Assembly: GCF_000328705.1 (NCBI RefSeq)
Contig: NC_019673.1
Coordinates: forward strand, 4,526,001-4,590,000
DNA length: 64,000 nt
Direction of reading: 5' to 3'
DNA from: Saccharothrix espanaensis DSM 44229
GTDB lineage: Bacteria; Actinomycetota; Actinomycetes; Mycobacteriales; Pseudonocardiaceae
Shown here: positions 34,805 to 43,253 of the stretch, one piece after another
Numbering within the stretch: position 1 is the first letter of the stretch
Layout of the letters: each line of letters opens with the position of its first letter
Translations under genes and position numbers: made by a program
The notes under the pieces: model-generated
Databases searched by the model: none
Told to the model about the DNA's origin: nothing
The model's input: only the letters and a program-made list of their open reading frames with translations

Positions 34805-36412
34805 ATGTCCACATTGGGCACTGGTGCGCGCTTCGGGCTGGGAGAGCAGGACGTCCGCCGCATCGCGGACACCGTGGAGTTCGTCCGCGCGACACCGACC
34901 GGTGACGCGCTCGACGCCGTGCTGCCGGGGACGGACCTGGCTCGCCACCTCGACTTCGTGCACAGCGCTTTACTCGTCACCGCGCCGTCGGCCGACGACG
35001 TCGTGGCGGGTCTGGTGGAGCTGGGCGTGACGCCGCGCGAGCCGACGCCGAGCGTCGTGGTGCGCGACCGGTTGGCGCGCCGGCTGGGCCGTGCCGACCT
35101 GGACGTGCGGATCGTGCGCGGCGAGGTCGGGACCGGGTCGCGGGAGCTGGAGCTGTTCGTGCTGTGCGGCGACTTCCCGGCGGTGCCGGGCGGCGAGGAC
35201 GAGTCGCACCTGGCGTTCCGCGCGCTCAGCGACGACGACGTGGTGCTGCGCGGGGTGTACGAGTCGCTGGTCGACGCGGGGCTGGTCGCGGACGGCGGCG
35301 GGTACAACAAGCACGAGGACGTGACCGTCCTGTACTTCCGCGGCGAGCGGCGGATGGAGCTGACCGTGCCGGGGCAGCGGGAGTCGTTGCTGCTGCGCCA
35401 CGTCGGCCGGCCCGACCAGGCCAAGCGGGACATGCTGCACCTGATGAGCGGCGCGTGGCGGACCCGGTCGCTGGCCGTCGCGGCGGAGTTGGGCGTGGCC
35501 GACCTGATGGCCGACGGCGCGCGCACGACCGCCGAACTCGCCGCCGGGACGGGGTCGGTGCCCGACAACCTGCACCGGGTGCTGCGGTACCTGGCCGCGC
35601 TGGGCGTCTTCGGCGTCGACGGCGACTCGTGGACGCTGACCCCGTTGGGCGAGCTGTTGCGCAGCGACGTCGACGGGTCGCAGCGCGACCTGGCGCGGCT
35701 GTACGGCGGGATGTTCTACCGGTCGTTCGGCGCGCTGGAGCACACCGTGCGGACGGGGGAGTCGGCGTTCACGCACGTGTTCGGCGCGGACCCGTTCGAC
35801 CACTTCGCGGCGAACCCGGCGGACGCCCGGCTGTTCGAGAGCGCGATGGCCTCCGCCACGGCGTTCCTCAAGATCGTCCCGGCGGCGCTGGACCTGCCCG
35901 CCGAGGGGCTCGTGGTGGACGTGGCGGGCGGCGACGGCCACCTGCTGGGGTTCGTGCTACAGGCCGTGCCGGGGTTGCACGGGGTGCTGTTCGACCGACC
36001 GCACGTGATGGAGTCGGCGCGGGCGGTGCTGACCGGCTACGGGTGCGCAGAGCGGGTCGGGTTCGCGTCGGGGGACTTCTTCGCCGACCCGGTGCCGTCG
36101 GGCGGGGCGGTGTACCTGCTGTCCCGGATCCTGCACGACTGGGACGACGAGAGGTGCGCGGTGATCCTGGCCAATGTCCGAGCGGCCGCCGAGCCGGGCA
36201 CGCCGCTGGTGATCATCGAGCGCCCAATCCCGGAATCGCACCTGGAGATGCTGCCGCTGGCGTGGGACGTGCACATGATGGTGAACAACGTCCACGGCCG
36301 TGAGCGCACCCTGGGGGAGTACCGGGAACTGTTGTGCGCCAACGGTTTTGAGCTGGTCGAGAGTCGGCCGCTGCCGTTGGACATGGCGGTGCTGGTGGCG
36401 CGGGCGATCTGA
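34805..36412 (+). CDS. O-methyltransferase with unusual N-terminal domain
   Basis: 535 residues. The C-terminal 340 are a typical plant-COMT-like/acetylserotonin O-methyltransferase: a dimerisation winged helix (about 210-290; SLAVAAELGVADLMADG, LHRVLRYLAALGVFG), SAM motif VVDVAGGDGHLLGF (about 370), and the LSRILHDWDDERC helix with the general-base His. The N-terminal 205 residues (FGLGEQDVRRIADTVEFV onward) are an extra domain I do not recognise. GGGGGAAGGGACGACA precedes the ATG. It lies 88 bp after the LuxC-like gene and probably tailors the same product by SAM-dependent O-methylation. Confidence 0.85.
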   Translation: MSTLGTGARFGLGEQDVRRIADTVEFVRATPTGDALDAVLPGTDLARHLDFVHSALLVTAPSADDVVAGLVELGVTPREPTPSVVVRDRLARRLGRADLDVRIVRGEVGTGSRELELFVLCGDFPAVPGGEDESHLAFRALSDDDVVLRGVYESLVDAGLVADGGGYNKHEDVTVLYFRGERRMELTVPGQRESLLLRHVGRPDQAKRDMLHLMSGAWRTRSLAVAAELGVADLMADGARTTAELAAGTGSVPDNLHRVLRYLAALGVFGVDGDSWTLTPLGELLRSDVDGSQRDLARLYGGMFYRSFGALEHTVRTGESAFTHVFGADPFDHFAANPADARLFESAMASATAFLKIVPAALDLPAEGLVVDVAGGDGHLLGFVLQAVPGLHGVLFDRPHVMESARAVLTGYGCAERVGFASGDFFADPVPSGGAVYLLSRILHDWDDERCAVILANVRAAAEPGTPLVIIERPIPESHLEMLPLAWDVHMMVNNVHGRERTLGEYRELLCANGFELVESRPLPLDMAVLVARAI

Positions 36413-36427
36413 TCTTCTATTCGCTTT

Positions 36428-36449
36428 ATGACTTCAGTGCTGAATAAAA
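36428..36449 (+). repeat. AT-rich 22-bp motif, copy 1
   Basis: ATGACTTCAGTGCTGAATAA plus AA. It contains the near-palindrome TTCAGTGCTGAA and is framed by TATTC (36418) and GAATA (36442). A second copy with two mismatches lies at 55070-55091. Such AT-rich sequence is rare here, so a shared operator or mobile remnant is possible. Confidence 0.55.
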
Positions 36450-36599
36450 GTGACTACCTGTCGGTCATCGGCTGGTGGTGCTCGTCGTGGGCTTTCCGAA
36501 CACCGCCCGCATCGATGCGCCTGGTGGTGCGGCAGGGTCCGGTGAGACGTCCGGCGTCACCGGGGGGCGGGCGTGCCGCCACGTCCGGTGCCGGTGGGC

Positions 36600-36788
36600 C
36601 TACTGGCTGTCGCGCTCGGCGGACGGCCGTTCGAAGCGGCTGCCGCGGGTTCTGCGCAGCGACTCGAAGTGGCCGTGGTTGCGCGCGACGGTGAGCCGGT
36701 CGCGCAGCCGCGCCACGGCCAGGCGGAGCCGGGACTCGACCTCCACCGGGTCTACTTCGTTCTCCGGATCGGTGCCTCGATGGTTCAC
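36600..36788 (-). CDS. Possible small basic protein (62 aa), hypothetical
   Basis: A minus-strand frame from GTG at 36788 to TAG gives a 62-residue charged, probably helical protein (VESRLRLAVARLRDRLTVAR in the middle). Third codon positions are almost all G or C in the central part, which supports coding. Against it are a weak ribosome site, a stop codon close upstream in frame, and no recognisable family. It could be the end of a decayed gene. Confidence 0.3.
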   Translation of the reverse strand: MNHRGTDPENEVDPVEVESRLRLAVARLRDRLTVARNHGHFESLRRTRGSRFERPSAERDSQ

Positions 36789-36916
36789 CTGGCTGCATTA
36801 CCCGAGGTTGCCGTGTGCCAAACAGCCGCTCCGGTTGGTCCGGGTGACCGTGCTCACGGTCCAGTGGTCGGGAATGCGTTTCGTCGCGGGGTGGGCGGGT
36901 GAGCAGGATTGGCGGC

Positions 36917-38095
36917 GTGGCCGCTGTGACTGAAACCGTCGTCCCGTCCGGTCCCCGTTCGTTCCTGCCGTTGTTGGCGGTGAGCCTGCTGACCGGGGTC
37001 GGGTACGCGCTGGCGGGTCCGTTCCTGTCGTTGTTCCTGATCAAGGAGTTGGGGGCGGGTCCGTTCGCGGTGGGCGCGTTCCTGTTGGCGATGCCGTTGG
37101 CGGCGGTGGCGGTGAGCACGGTGCTCGGCCGGTGGTCGGACGGCCGGGCGGTGCGGCGCGACTTGATCGTGTCGGCGTCGCTGGCGGGCGCGGCGGCGTT
37201 CGGGCTGTTCGCGGTGCTGCGGAACTACTGGCTGTTGCTGGTGGTGGCGTTGTCGTTGTCGGCGGTGGCGTCGTGCCTGATGCCGCAGACGTTCGCCTAC
37301 GCGCGGCAGTCGTTGGAGCGGTCGGGTTCGGGGCGCGGGGCGTTCGCGATCAGCGCGGTGCGGACGATGGTGTCGGTGTCGTGGGTGGCGGGTCCGCCGG
37401 TGGCGGCGCTGCTGATCGACGCGAGCGGGTTCACCGGGCTGTTCGTGGTGGCGGCGGGGGTGTACCTGGTCGCGGCGGTGGTGACGGCGTTGACGTTGCC
37501 GGAGCTGGGGGTCGGCGGGGCGGAGTCGACGCCGGCGGCGGGGTCGGGGCTGCGGCGGGAGGTGGTGCTCTCGGCGGTGGCGTTCGTGCTGTTGCAGGGT
37601 GCGACGTCGGTGGGGGTGTACGCGCTGCCGCTGTACCTGACCGACGTGCTGGGCGGGTCGACGTCGGACGCGGGGCTGGTGCTGGGGTTGTGCGCGGCGT
37701 TGGAGATCCCGTTCATGCTGGGGTTCGGTGCGCTGGCGATGCGGGTCGACTACCGGCGGCTGGTGTTGGCCGGTGGCGCGTTGGCGTTGGCGTACTACGG
37801 GGTGATGGTGGTGACGACGGCGACGTGGCAGGTGGCGGCGGCGCAGGTGTTGCACGCCGTGGTGATCTCGGCGGTGATGGGCGTGGGGATCTCGTACTTC
37901 CAGGACCTCGTGCCGGATCGGCCGGGGTACGCGACGACGATGTTCACCAACACGGCGAAGGTCAGTGCGATGCTGGCGGGCCCGTTGTTGGCGTTGTCGC
38001 AGGTGCTGGGGTATCGCAGCGCGTACGCGATCGGGTTGGGCCTGTCGGTGGTGGGGCTGGGGTTGTTGCTGGTGGCCCGGCCGCGGTCGGGGTGA
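36917..38095 (+). CDS. MFS transporter (SetA/SetB-like sugar efflux family)
   Basis: 392 residues with twelve predicted helices. The N-terminal half contains YALAGPFLSLFLIKELGAGPFAVG and the loop motif LGRWSDGRAVRRDL, followed by DLVPDRPGYATTMFTNTAKV in the C-terminal half, which is characteristic of SetA/SetB-type sugar or drug efflux proteins. Two starts are possible: GTG at 36899, or GTG at 36917, which sits 7 nt after CAGGAT and fits leaderless initiation; I prefer the latter. It may export the product of the upstream LuxE/LuxC/O-methyltransferase genes, but a 504-bp gap separates them. Confidence 0.87.
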   Translation: MAAVTETVVPSGPRSFLPLLAVSLLTGVGYALAGPFLSLFLIKELGAGPFAVGAFLLAMPLAAVAVSTVLGRWSDGRAVRRDLIVSASLAGAAAFGLFAVLRNYWLLLVVALSLSAVASCLMPQTFAYARQSLERSGSGRGAFAISAVRTMVSVSWVAGPPVAALLIDASGFTGLFVVAAGVYLVAAVVTALTLPELGVGGAESTPAAGSGLRREVVLSAVAFVLLQGATSVGVYALPLYLTDVLGGSTSDAGLVLGLCAALEIPFMLGFGALAMRVDYRRLVLAGGALALAYYGVMVVTTATWQVAAAQVLHAVVISAVMGVGISYFQDLVPDRPGYATTMFTNTAKVSAMLAGPLLALSQVLGYRSAYAIGLGLSVVGLGLLLVARPRSG

Positions 38096-38224
38096 CGGGG
38101 CGGATCGGCCCGCGAGGTTGCCGCCGGCGCGCGTAGTGGTGCGATCGACCCCGGCTTGTCCGCTGTTCGAGGGAGACGCCGGCTGCTCCGGTTGCTAGAC
38201 CTGTGCCCTCGGGGAGGGGGCGGG

Positions 38225-38911
38225 ATGCCGGGTTCGGACGGTCGGCGGATCGGTGGCAAGGGCGGCGGGAGCAGCAAGGGCAAGCCGAAGGGCGCGGGTG
38301 GTGCGGCCGCGGTGGTGCTGGCGGGTGCGGTGGCGATGGGCGCGGTCGGCTCCGGTGGGCTGGGCGGGGCCGGTGGTGGTGCGGGTGGGGGAGTGGCGGA
38401 CGGTGCGGCCGCGCGGAGCGTGTCGGCGCGGAAGGTCGAGGGGCAGCGGGCGGCGCGCAAGGGTGATGTGGAGGGCGCGTGGCAGCGGCTGGGTATGCGG
38501 GGCTGGCGGCAGACCGTGAAGCAGCAGGCGGAGTGCGTGGTTGCGTCGTTCGGGCGGGTGCAGGAGTACTTCCGGGGGACGCGGTGCGCGTCGATGGACC
38601 GGGTGTTGTTCGCGGTGGTGGACGGTGCGGGGAACACCGCGGTGGTGTCGGTGGTGTGGGTCGGGTTCGGGTCGGCCGGTGACGCGGCCGGGTTCAAGTC
38701 GGTGATCGACCAGCACGGCAGCGGTGACGTGAGGCCGTTGGGCGGCGCGGCGCTGGGGTTGGCGGAGGTGTCGTTCACGGGGCTGAACTACGGGTCGGAC
38801 CGGGACGGGAAGACCGTGGTGGTGGCGGAGGCGGAGCGGATCGGGGGCTCGGTGGACCCGGCGGTGCTGGACGCGCTGGCGGAGGTGGCGGCCTGCCTGC
38901 CCCGGCCGTGA
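38225..38911 (+). CDS. Hypothetical Gly-rich membrane-anchored protein
   Basis: 228 residues, unknown family. The N-terminus is Gly/Lys-rich (MPGSDGRRIGGKGGGSSKGKPK), then one hydrophobic segment (AAAVVLAGAVAMGAVGSGG, about 28-46) and a Gly-rich stretch. A globular domain follows (about 70-228) with two cysteines that could pair (ECVVASFGRVQEYFRGTRCAS) and ends with a Cys near the C-terminus. The layout suggests a single-pass protein with an extracytoplasmic domain. GGGGAGGGGG lies upstream of the ATG. The next gene begins 42 bp later. Confidence 0.65.
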   Translation: MPGSDGRRIGGKGGGSSKGKPKGAGGAAAVVLAGAVAMGAVGSGGLGGAGGGAGGGVADGAAARSVSARKVEGQRAARKGDVEGAWQRLGMRGWRQTVKQQAECVVASFGRVQEYFRGTRCASMDRVLFAVVDGAGNTAVVSVVWVGFGSAGDAAGFKSVIDQHGSGDVRPLGGAALGLAEVSFTGLNYGSDRDGKTVVVAEAERIGGSVDPAVLDALAEVAACLPRP

Positions 38912-38953
38912 ATGCGGTTGTCGGCTGTCGCGGCCCGGCAATACGGTGCCGTG

Positions 38954-39607
38954 GTGGATCTTTTCGCGGACTCGTGGGCGGCGTTGCTGACGGCGGTGGC
39001 CGAGACCCCGGACGAGGACTTCGGCGCGCCGTCGGGCTGCGCCGGGTGGCTGGTGCGGGACCTGGTGTGCCACCTGGTGATCGACGCGCAGGACGTGCTG
39101 ATCACGCTGGCCACGCCGGTCGACGCGGAGCCGACCGTGGACGCGGTGACGTACTGGAACCTGGTCGCGCCGCCGACCGGCGACGATCCGTTGGACGCGT
39201 TGATCCCCCGGCTGGCGGCGGCCTACGGCGACCCGGCGTTGCTCAAGTTCCACTTGGACGACGTGGGGTCGGCGGCCGGGCGCGCGGCGGCGCTCGCGGA
39301 TCCGGTCGTCCGGGTCGGCACGCGGGACGAGGTGCTGACGGTGGCCGACTACCTGTCGGCGTACGTGCTGGAGTGGACGTTGCACCACCTGGACCTGGTC
39401 GCGCACCGTCCGTCGGCGGCGGGCCCGTCGGAGCGGGCGCTCGCCGCGGCCCGGTCGGCGCTGGAGCGGATCGCCGGTGTCACGTTCCCGGCGTCGTTGC
39501 CCGACCGGGACGTCCTGCTGGTCGGCACCGGCCGTCGCGGGCCGACGGACGCGGAGGTGGCGGCGTTGGGCGGGATCGCCGAGCGGCTGCCGTTCGTGGT
39601 GGGCTGA
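38954..39607 (+). CDS. Maleylpyruvate isomerase N-terminal-type (DinB-like, mycothiol-dependent superfamily) protein
   Basis: 217 residues with the MDMPI/DinB-like helical bundle: DLFADSWAALLTAVAE, then CAGWLVRDLVCHLVIDAQDV with the first metal-type His, and LSAYVLEWTLHHLDLV with the further His residues. Members of this superfamily bind a metal and often use mycothiol in actinomycetes for isomerase or transferase reactions. The exact reaction here is unknown. GTG at 38954 is preferred because TACGGT lies 6 nt before it (leaderless pattern); an in-frame ATG at 38912 directly follows the previous stop but has no ribosome site. Confidence 0.78.
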   Translation: MDLFADSWAALLTAVAETPDEDFGAPSGCAGWLVRDLVCHLVIDAQDVLITLATPVDAEPTVDAVTYWNLVAPPTGDDPLDALIPRLAAAYGDPALLKFHLDDVGSAAGRAAALADPVVRVGTRDEVLTVADYLSAYVLEWTLHHLDLVAHRPSAAGPSERALAAARSALERIAGVTFPASLPDRDVLLVGTGRRGPTDAEVAALGGIAERLPFVVG

Positions 39608-39745
39608 TCAGGTTCAGTCGGCTTTTGACGGCGGGCGGGGTTCGTGGTCGCAGTTGGCCCGGCCGGCCAGTTCGGAGCGTTTGACCGTCGGGCGGGACCG
39701 GCCGCACTCGACCGGGGTGGGGTCCACGATCCAGCCCGGGTCGGT

Positions 39746-40564
39746 TCACCGGTCGGTCGTCACAGACTGATCTTGACCACCCTTCGTCAAGGCGGTCTGG
39801 AAGGCGGCTTTGCGGGCGGCGCGGCGCAGGGTGCGCAGCAGGACGGGGCCGGTGACCAGGACCAGGACGGTGGTGGTGACGGCGCGGCCGATGTCCCAGC
39901 CCAGCGAGGTGGCGAGGCTGAACGCGACGAGCCGCACGAGGTTGTCGAGGAGGGCGCCGCCGGGCTGGAACGACAGGCCGGTGCTGCCGGCGGAGAGCGC
40001 GAACGGCCAGAACGACAGGTTCAGCAGCAGACCGTAGAGCAGGGACGCTAGGGCGGCGTAGCCGGCGAGCAGGGCGAGTTCGGCGCGGCCGGTCAGCCGG
40101 GGGAGCAGGCCCGCGCCGAGGGCGACCCAGGCGGCGGCGAGCATCTGGTAGGGCAGCCACGGTCCGATGCCGCCGGTCAGCAGCGCGGAGGCGAACAGCA
40201 TCGTGTTGCCCAGGACGAACCCGAAGCCCGGACCGAACACCCGGCCGCCGAGGACGAGCAGGAAGAACACGGTCTCGATGCCGGCGGTGCCCGCGCCGAG
40301 CGGCCGGATCGCCGCGCCGAGCGCGGAGAGCACGCCGAGCATGGCGATGGCCTTGGCGTCCATGCCGCCTTCGCTGATCTCGGCCAGCACGACGGCCAGC
40401 ACCAGCGGGAGCAGCAGCGCGAAGGTCCAGGGGGCGTCGGTGCCGTGGGCGATGCCGGCGGCGGGGTCGACCAGCAGCGGCCAGCCGAACGCGGCGACGC
40501 CGATGATCCCGGACGCGGCCAGGGCGAGGGTGGCGCGGGGGCGCAGCCGGACGGGGGCGGTCAT
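39746..40564 (-). CDS. ECF transporter substrate-binding (S) component, probably for cobalamin
   Basis: 272 residues with about six membrane helices. It contains AEISEGGMDAKAIAMLGVLSALGAAIRPLG and GIETVFFLLVLGGRVFGPGFGFVLGNTMLFASALLTGG, the AAxRxxG-like helix arrangement of S components that capture the vitamin. It is the last gene of the riboswitch-controlled operon; its ATG overlaps the ATPase stop. The corrinoid specificity comes from the cobalamin riboswitch and the transcobalamin-like partners and is not provable from the S component alone. Confidence 0.82.
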   Translation of the reverse strand: MTAPVRLRPRATLALAASGIIGVAAFGWPLLVDPAAGIAHGTDAPWTFALLLPLVLAVVLAEISEGGMDAKAIAMLGVLSALGAAIRPLGAGTAGIETVFFLLVLGGRVFGPGFGFVLGNTMLFASALLTGGIGPWLPYQMLAAAWVALGAGLLPRLTGRAELALLAGYAALASLLYGLLLNLSFWPFALSAGSTGLSFQPGGALLDNLVRLVAFSLATSLGWDIGRAVTTTVLVLVTGPVLLRTLRRAARKAAFQTALTKGGQDQSVTTDR

Positions 40565-42180
40565 CGGCCGGCCAGGGCGGTGGCGACGTCGGCGACGGTG
40601 AGCCACCGGCCGAGGATCTTGGCGACCTGCGGGGAGAAGGTGGGGGAGGCGGTGACGACGTCGCGGGTCGGGCCGTCGGCGACGGTCTCGCCGTCGGCCA
40701 GCACGACGACGCGGGTGGCGTACTCGGCGACGAACTCCACGTCGTGGGTGGCCAGCACGATGGCGTGGCCGTCGTCGGCGAGGGAGCGCAGGGCGTCGGC
40801 GAGGCGGGTCTTGGCGGGGTAGTCGAGGCCGCGGGTGGGTTCGTCGAGCAGCACGGCGCGGGGGCGCGGGGTCAGCGCGACGGCGAGAACGAGCGCGAGG
40901 CGTTGGCCCTCGGACAGGTCGCGGGGGTGCCGGTCGCCGGGGATGGCGGGTGCGAGCCGGTCGAGCAGGTCGCGGCAGGTGCCGGCGGGGCGGCCGGACT
41001 CGCGGTCGGCCTGGTCGCACTCGGCGCTGACGGTGTGCAGGTAGAGCAGGTCGGCGGGCTGTTGGGGGACCAGCCCGACGGCTTGCCTGCGGGGTGCGGG
41101 TTTGAGGCGGGCGGGGTCGGTGCCGTCGATGGTGACGGTGCCGCCGGAGCGCTTGCCGGTGCCTTGCAGCGCCCACAGCAGGCTGGACTTGCCGCTGCCG
41201 TTGCGGCCCATGACGGCGACGCGTTCGCCCGCGCCGACGCGGAGGGTGACGCCGCGCAGGGCGTCGACGCCGCCGTAGCGGACGCGCAGGTCGTGGGAGT
41301 GCAGGAGGTCCGGGCCGGGGTTGGCGGCGGGCGCGGGGGTTGGCACTGGAGCGGGCATCGGGTCGGGGTCGCCGAGCCGGTCGCGCAGGGGTGCGGCGAG
41401 GCGGCGGGCGTCGCGGATGGAGACCGGGACGGGGTGCCAGCCGGCGAGTCGGGCCAGCCGGACGACCGGCGGGGCGACCGGGGCGTCGGCCAGGACGGTG
41501 CCGGGGTCGCCAGCGACGGGCGGCCGGTCGCCGGGCAGCCAGACGACCCGGTCGGCGTACTGGGCGACGCGTTCCAGGCGGTGTTCGGCGACCAGGACGG
41601 TCATGCCGAGGTCGTGGACGAGGCGGTGCAGGGCGGCGAGCACGTCCTCGGCCGCGCCGGGGTCCAGCGCGGAGGTGGGTTCGTCGAGGACCAGCACGCG
41701 GGGGTGGGCGGTGAGGGCCGCGCCGACGGCGACGCGCTGCTGCTGGCCGCCGGAGAGCGTGGTCAGGGGCCGGTCGCGCAGGTCGGCGAGGCCGAGCAGG
41801 TCGAGGGTCTCCTCGACGCGCTTGCGCATCACCGGGTTGGGCAGGCCGAGCGATTCCATCGAGTAGGCGAGTTCGTCCTCGACGGAGTCGGTGACGAACC
41901 CGGCCTGCGGGTCCTGGGTGACCAGGCCGACGACGTCGGCGAGCTCGCGCGGCGGGTGGGTGGCCGTGTCGCGGCCGTCGACCAGGACGCGGCCGGTGAG
42001 GGTGCCGCCGGTGAAGTGCGGGACCAGGCCGTTGACCGCCCGCAGCAGGGTCGACTTGCCCGCTCCGGTGCGGCCGACGACCAGGCAGAACTCGCCTTCC
42101 GGGACGTGCAGGTCCACCCCGGACAGGGTGGGCGCGGGCGCGTCGGGGTAGGTGACGGTGACGTTCTCGAACCGGATCAT
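40561..42180 (-). CDS. ECF transporter ATPase, two fused ATP-binding domains
   Basis: 539 residues containing both ECF ATPases in one chain. Domain 1 (about 1-230) has Walker A GRTGAGKSTLL, signature LSGGQQQRVAV and Walker B VLVLDEPTSALDP. Domain 2 (about 300-535) has Walker A GRNGSGKSSLL, a changed signature (DLSEGQRLAL) and Walker B AVLLDEPTRGLD. A Pro-rich linker (PAPVPTPAPAANPGP) joins them. It powers uptake together with the EcfT and S proteins encoded on either side, with 4-bp start/stop overlaps on both borders. Confidence 0.93.
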   Translation of the reverse strand: MIRFENVTVTYPDAPAPTLSGVDLHVPEGEFCLVVGRTGAGKSTLLRAVNGLVPHFTGGTLTGRVLVDGRDTATHPPRELADVVGLVTQDPQAGFVTDSVEDELAYSMESLGLPNPVMRKRVEETLDLLGLADLRDRPLTTLSGGQQQRVAVGAALTAHPRVLVLDEPTSALDPGAAEDVLAALHRLVHDLGMTVLVAEHRLERVAQYADRVVWLPGDRPPVAGDPGTVLADAPVAPPVVRLARLAGWHPVPVSIRDARRLAAPLRDRLGDPDPMPAPVPTPAPAANPGPDLLHSHDLRVRYGGVDALRGVTLRVGAGERVAVMGRNGSGKSSLLWALQGTGKRSGGTVTIDGTDPARLKPAPRRQAVGLVPQQPADLLYLHTVSAECDQADRESGRPAGTCRDLLDRLAPAIPGDRHPRDLSEGQRLALVLAVALTPRPRAVLLDEPTRGLDYPAKTRLADALRSLADDGHAIVLATHDVEFVAEYATRVVVLADGETVADGPTRDVVTASPTFSPQVAKILGRWLTVADVATALAGR

Positions 42181-43253
42181 GGTTTCTTCCGTTGGGCGAT
42201 CAGCACGGGCGCGAGCGCGCAGAGCAGGCCGAGCGCGGGCAGCGGCGGGAGGGCCGGTGCCGTCAGCGGCACGGTGGCCGGGGTCAGCGCGTCGCCGCCG
42301 AGGTGCGCCGGGGCGAGCAGGGTGGCCAGGGCGGCGGCCGCTCCGGCGGCGACGACGAGCAGTTCGCGCGGTCCCCACGTGTCGGGCCGGTAGCGGCTGC
42401 GCCGGACCCGCCGGGACCCGGTCCACAGGCCGGCCACGGCGAGGGCCGCGCCCAGGGCCAGCACGGGCGCGCCGACCAGGGCGGGCGCGGTGCTGTCGAG
42501 CAGGCCGTAGGCGCCGACGCACAGCCCGGCCAGGCCGCCCAGGACGAGCGCGCCGGTGAGGATCCGGGCGGACGCGGGCAGGCCGGCGTTGCGGCCGTAG
42601 CCGCGCGAGTCCATGGCGGCGGCCAGCACCAGGGACCGTTCGAAGGCGTCCTCCAGCACCGGGGCCATCAGGACCTTGACCGCGCGCACGCCGCGCGGGG
42701 CGTCGCCGCGCAGGGTGCGGGCCCGCCGCACCGAGCGGGCGGAGGCCACCAGTTGCGGGGCGACGGTCATCGCGACCACGACGGCGACGCTGACCTCGTA
42801 GAGCGCGGCGGGCAGCGAGCGGAGCAGGCGTTTGGCGTTGGCCAGGGCGTTGGCCGCGCCGACGCAGCACAGCAGGGTGGCCAGCTGGAGGCCCTGGCAC
42901 AGCGCGAACACCAGCCCTTCGGCGGTGACCGGGCCGCCGAGCCGGATGCCGCTCGCCCAGCCGGGCAGCGGCACCTCGGGCAGGGTGAGCAGGGTGGTGG
43001 GTCCGCCGACGCCGCCGAGCACGACGTGGAACAGCACCCGGACGGCGATCACGACGAGCCCGAACTTGAGGAACACGCCGTAGGAGTCCGCCCACGGCGT
43101 GTCGTCGCGGCAGGTGACGGCGACCAGGCCGGCGACGGCGATCACCAGGCCGAGCAGCAGCGGGTTGGTGGTGCGGCCGGCGACGACGGCGAGCGCCACC
43201 GCCCACAGCCACCACGCGCCGGGGTGCAGCGCGCGGCCGCGGGTCCCGCTCAC
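42177..43253 (-). CDS. ECF transporter transmembrane component EcfT (CbiQ family)
   Basis: 358 residues. The CbiQ-type core has RSLPAALYEVSVAVVVAMTVAPQLVASARSVRRARTLRG (containing the coupling-helix ARxxR-type motif) and later AMDSRGYGRNAG, a hallmark of EcfT proteins. A C-terminal extension adds more membrane helices (about 240-355). GTG at 43253 overlaps the upstream stop. It links the S component to the ATPase during vitamin release. Confidence 0.9.
   Translation of the reverse strand: MSGTRGRALHPGAWWLWAVALAVVAGRTTNPLLLGLVIAVAGLVAVTCRDDTPWADSYGVFLKFGLVVIAVRVLFHVVLGGVGGPTTLLTLPEVPLPGWASGIRLGGPVTAEGLVFALCQGLQLATLLCCVGAANALANAKRLLRSLPAALYEVSVAVVVAMTVAPQLVASARSVRRARTLRGDAPRGVRAVKVLMAPVLEDAFERSLVLAAAMDSRGYGRNAGLPASARILTGALVLGGLAGLCVGAYGLLDSTAPALVGAPVLALGAALAVAGLWTGSRRVRRSRYRPDTWGPRELLVVAAGAAAALATLLAPAHLGGDALTPATVPLTAPALPPLPALGLLCALAPVLIAQRKKP

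Larger units (their letters stand above)
36413..36916. other. 504-bp region with an AT-rich motif and one possible small gene
   Basis: It holds an AT-rich 22-mer at 36428 shared with 55070, a possible 62-codon minus-strand gene (36600-36788), and otherwise no convincing coding sequence. Plus-strand open frames here have poor codon bias. Confidence 0.5.
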
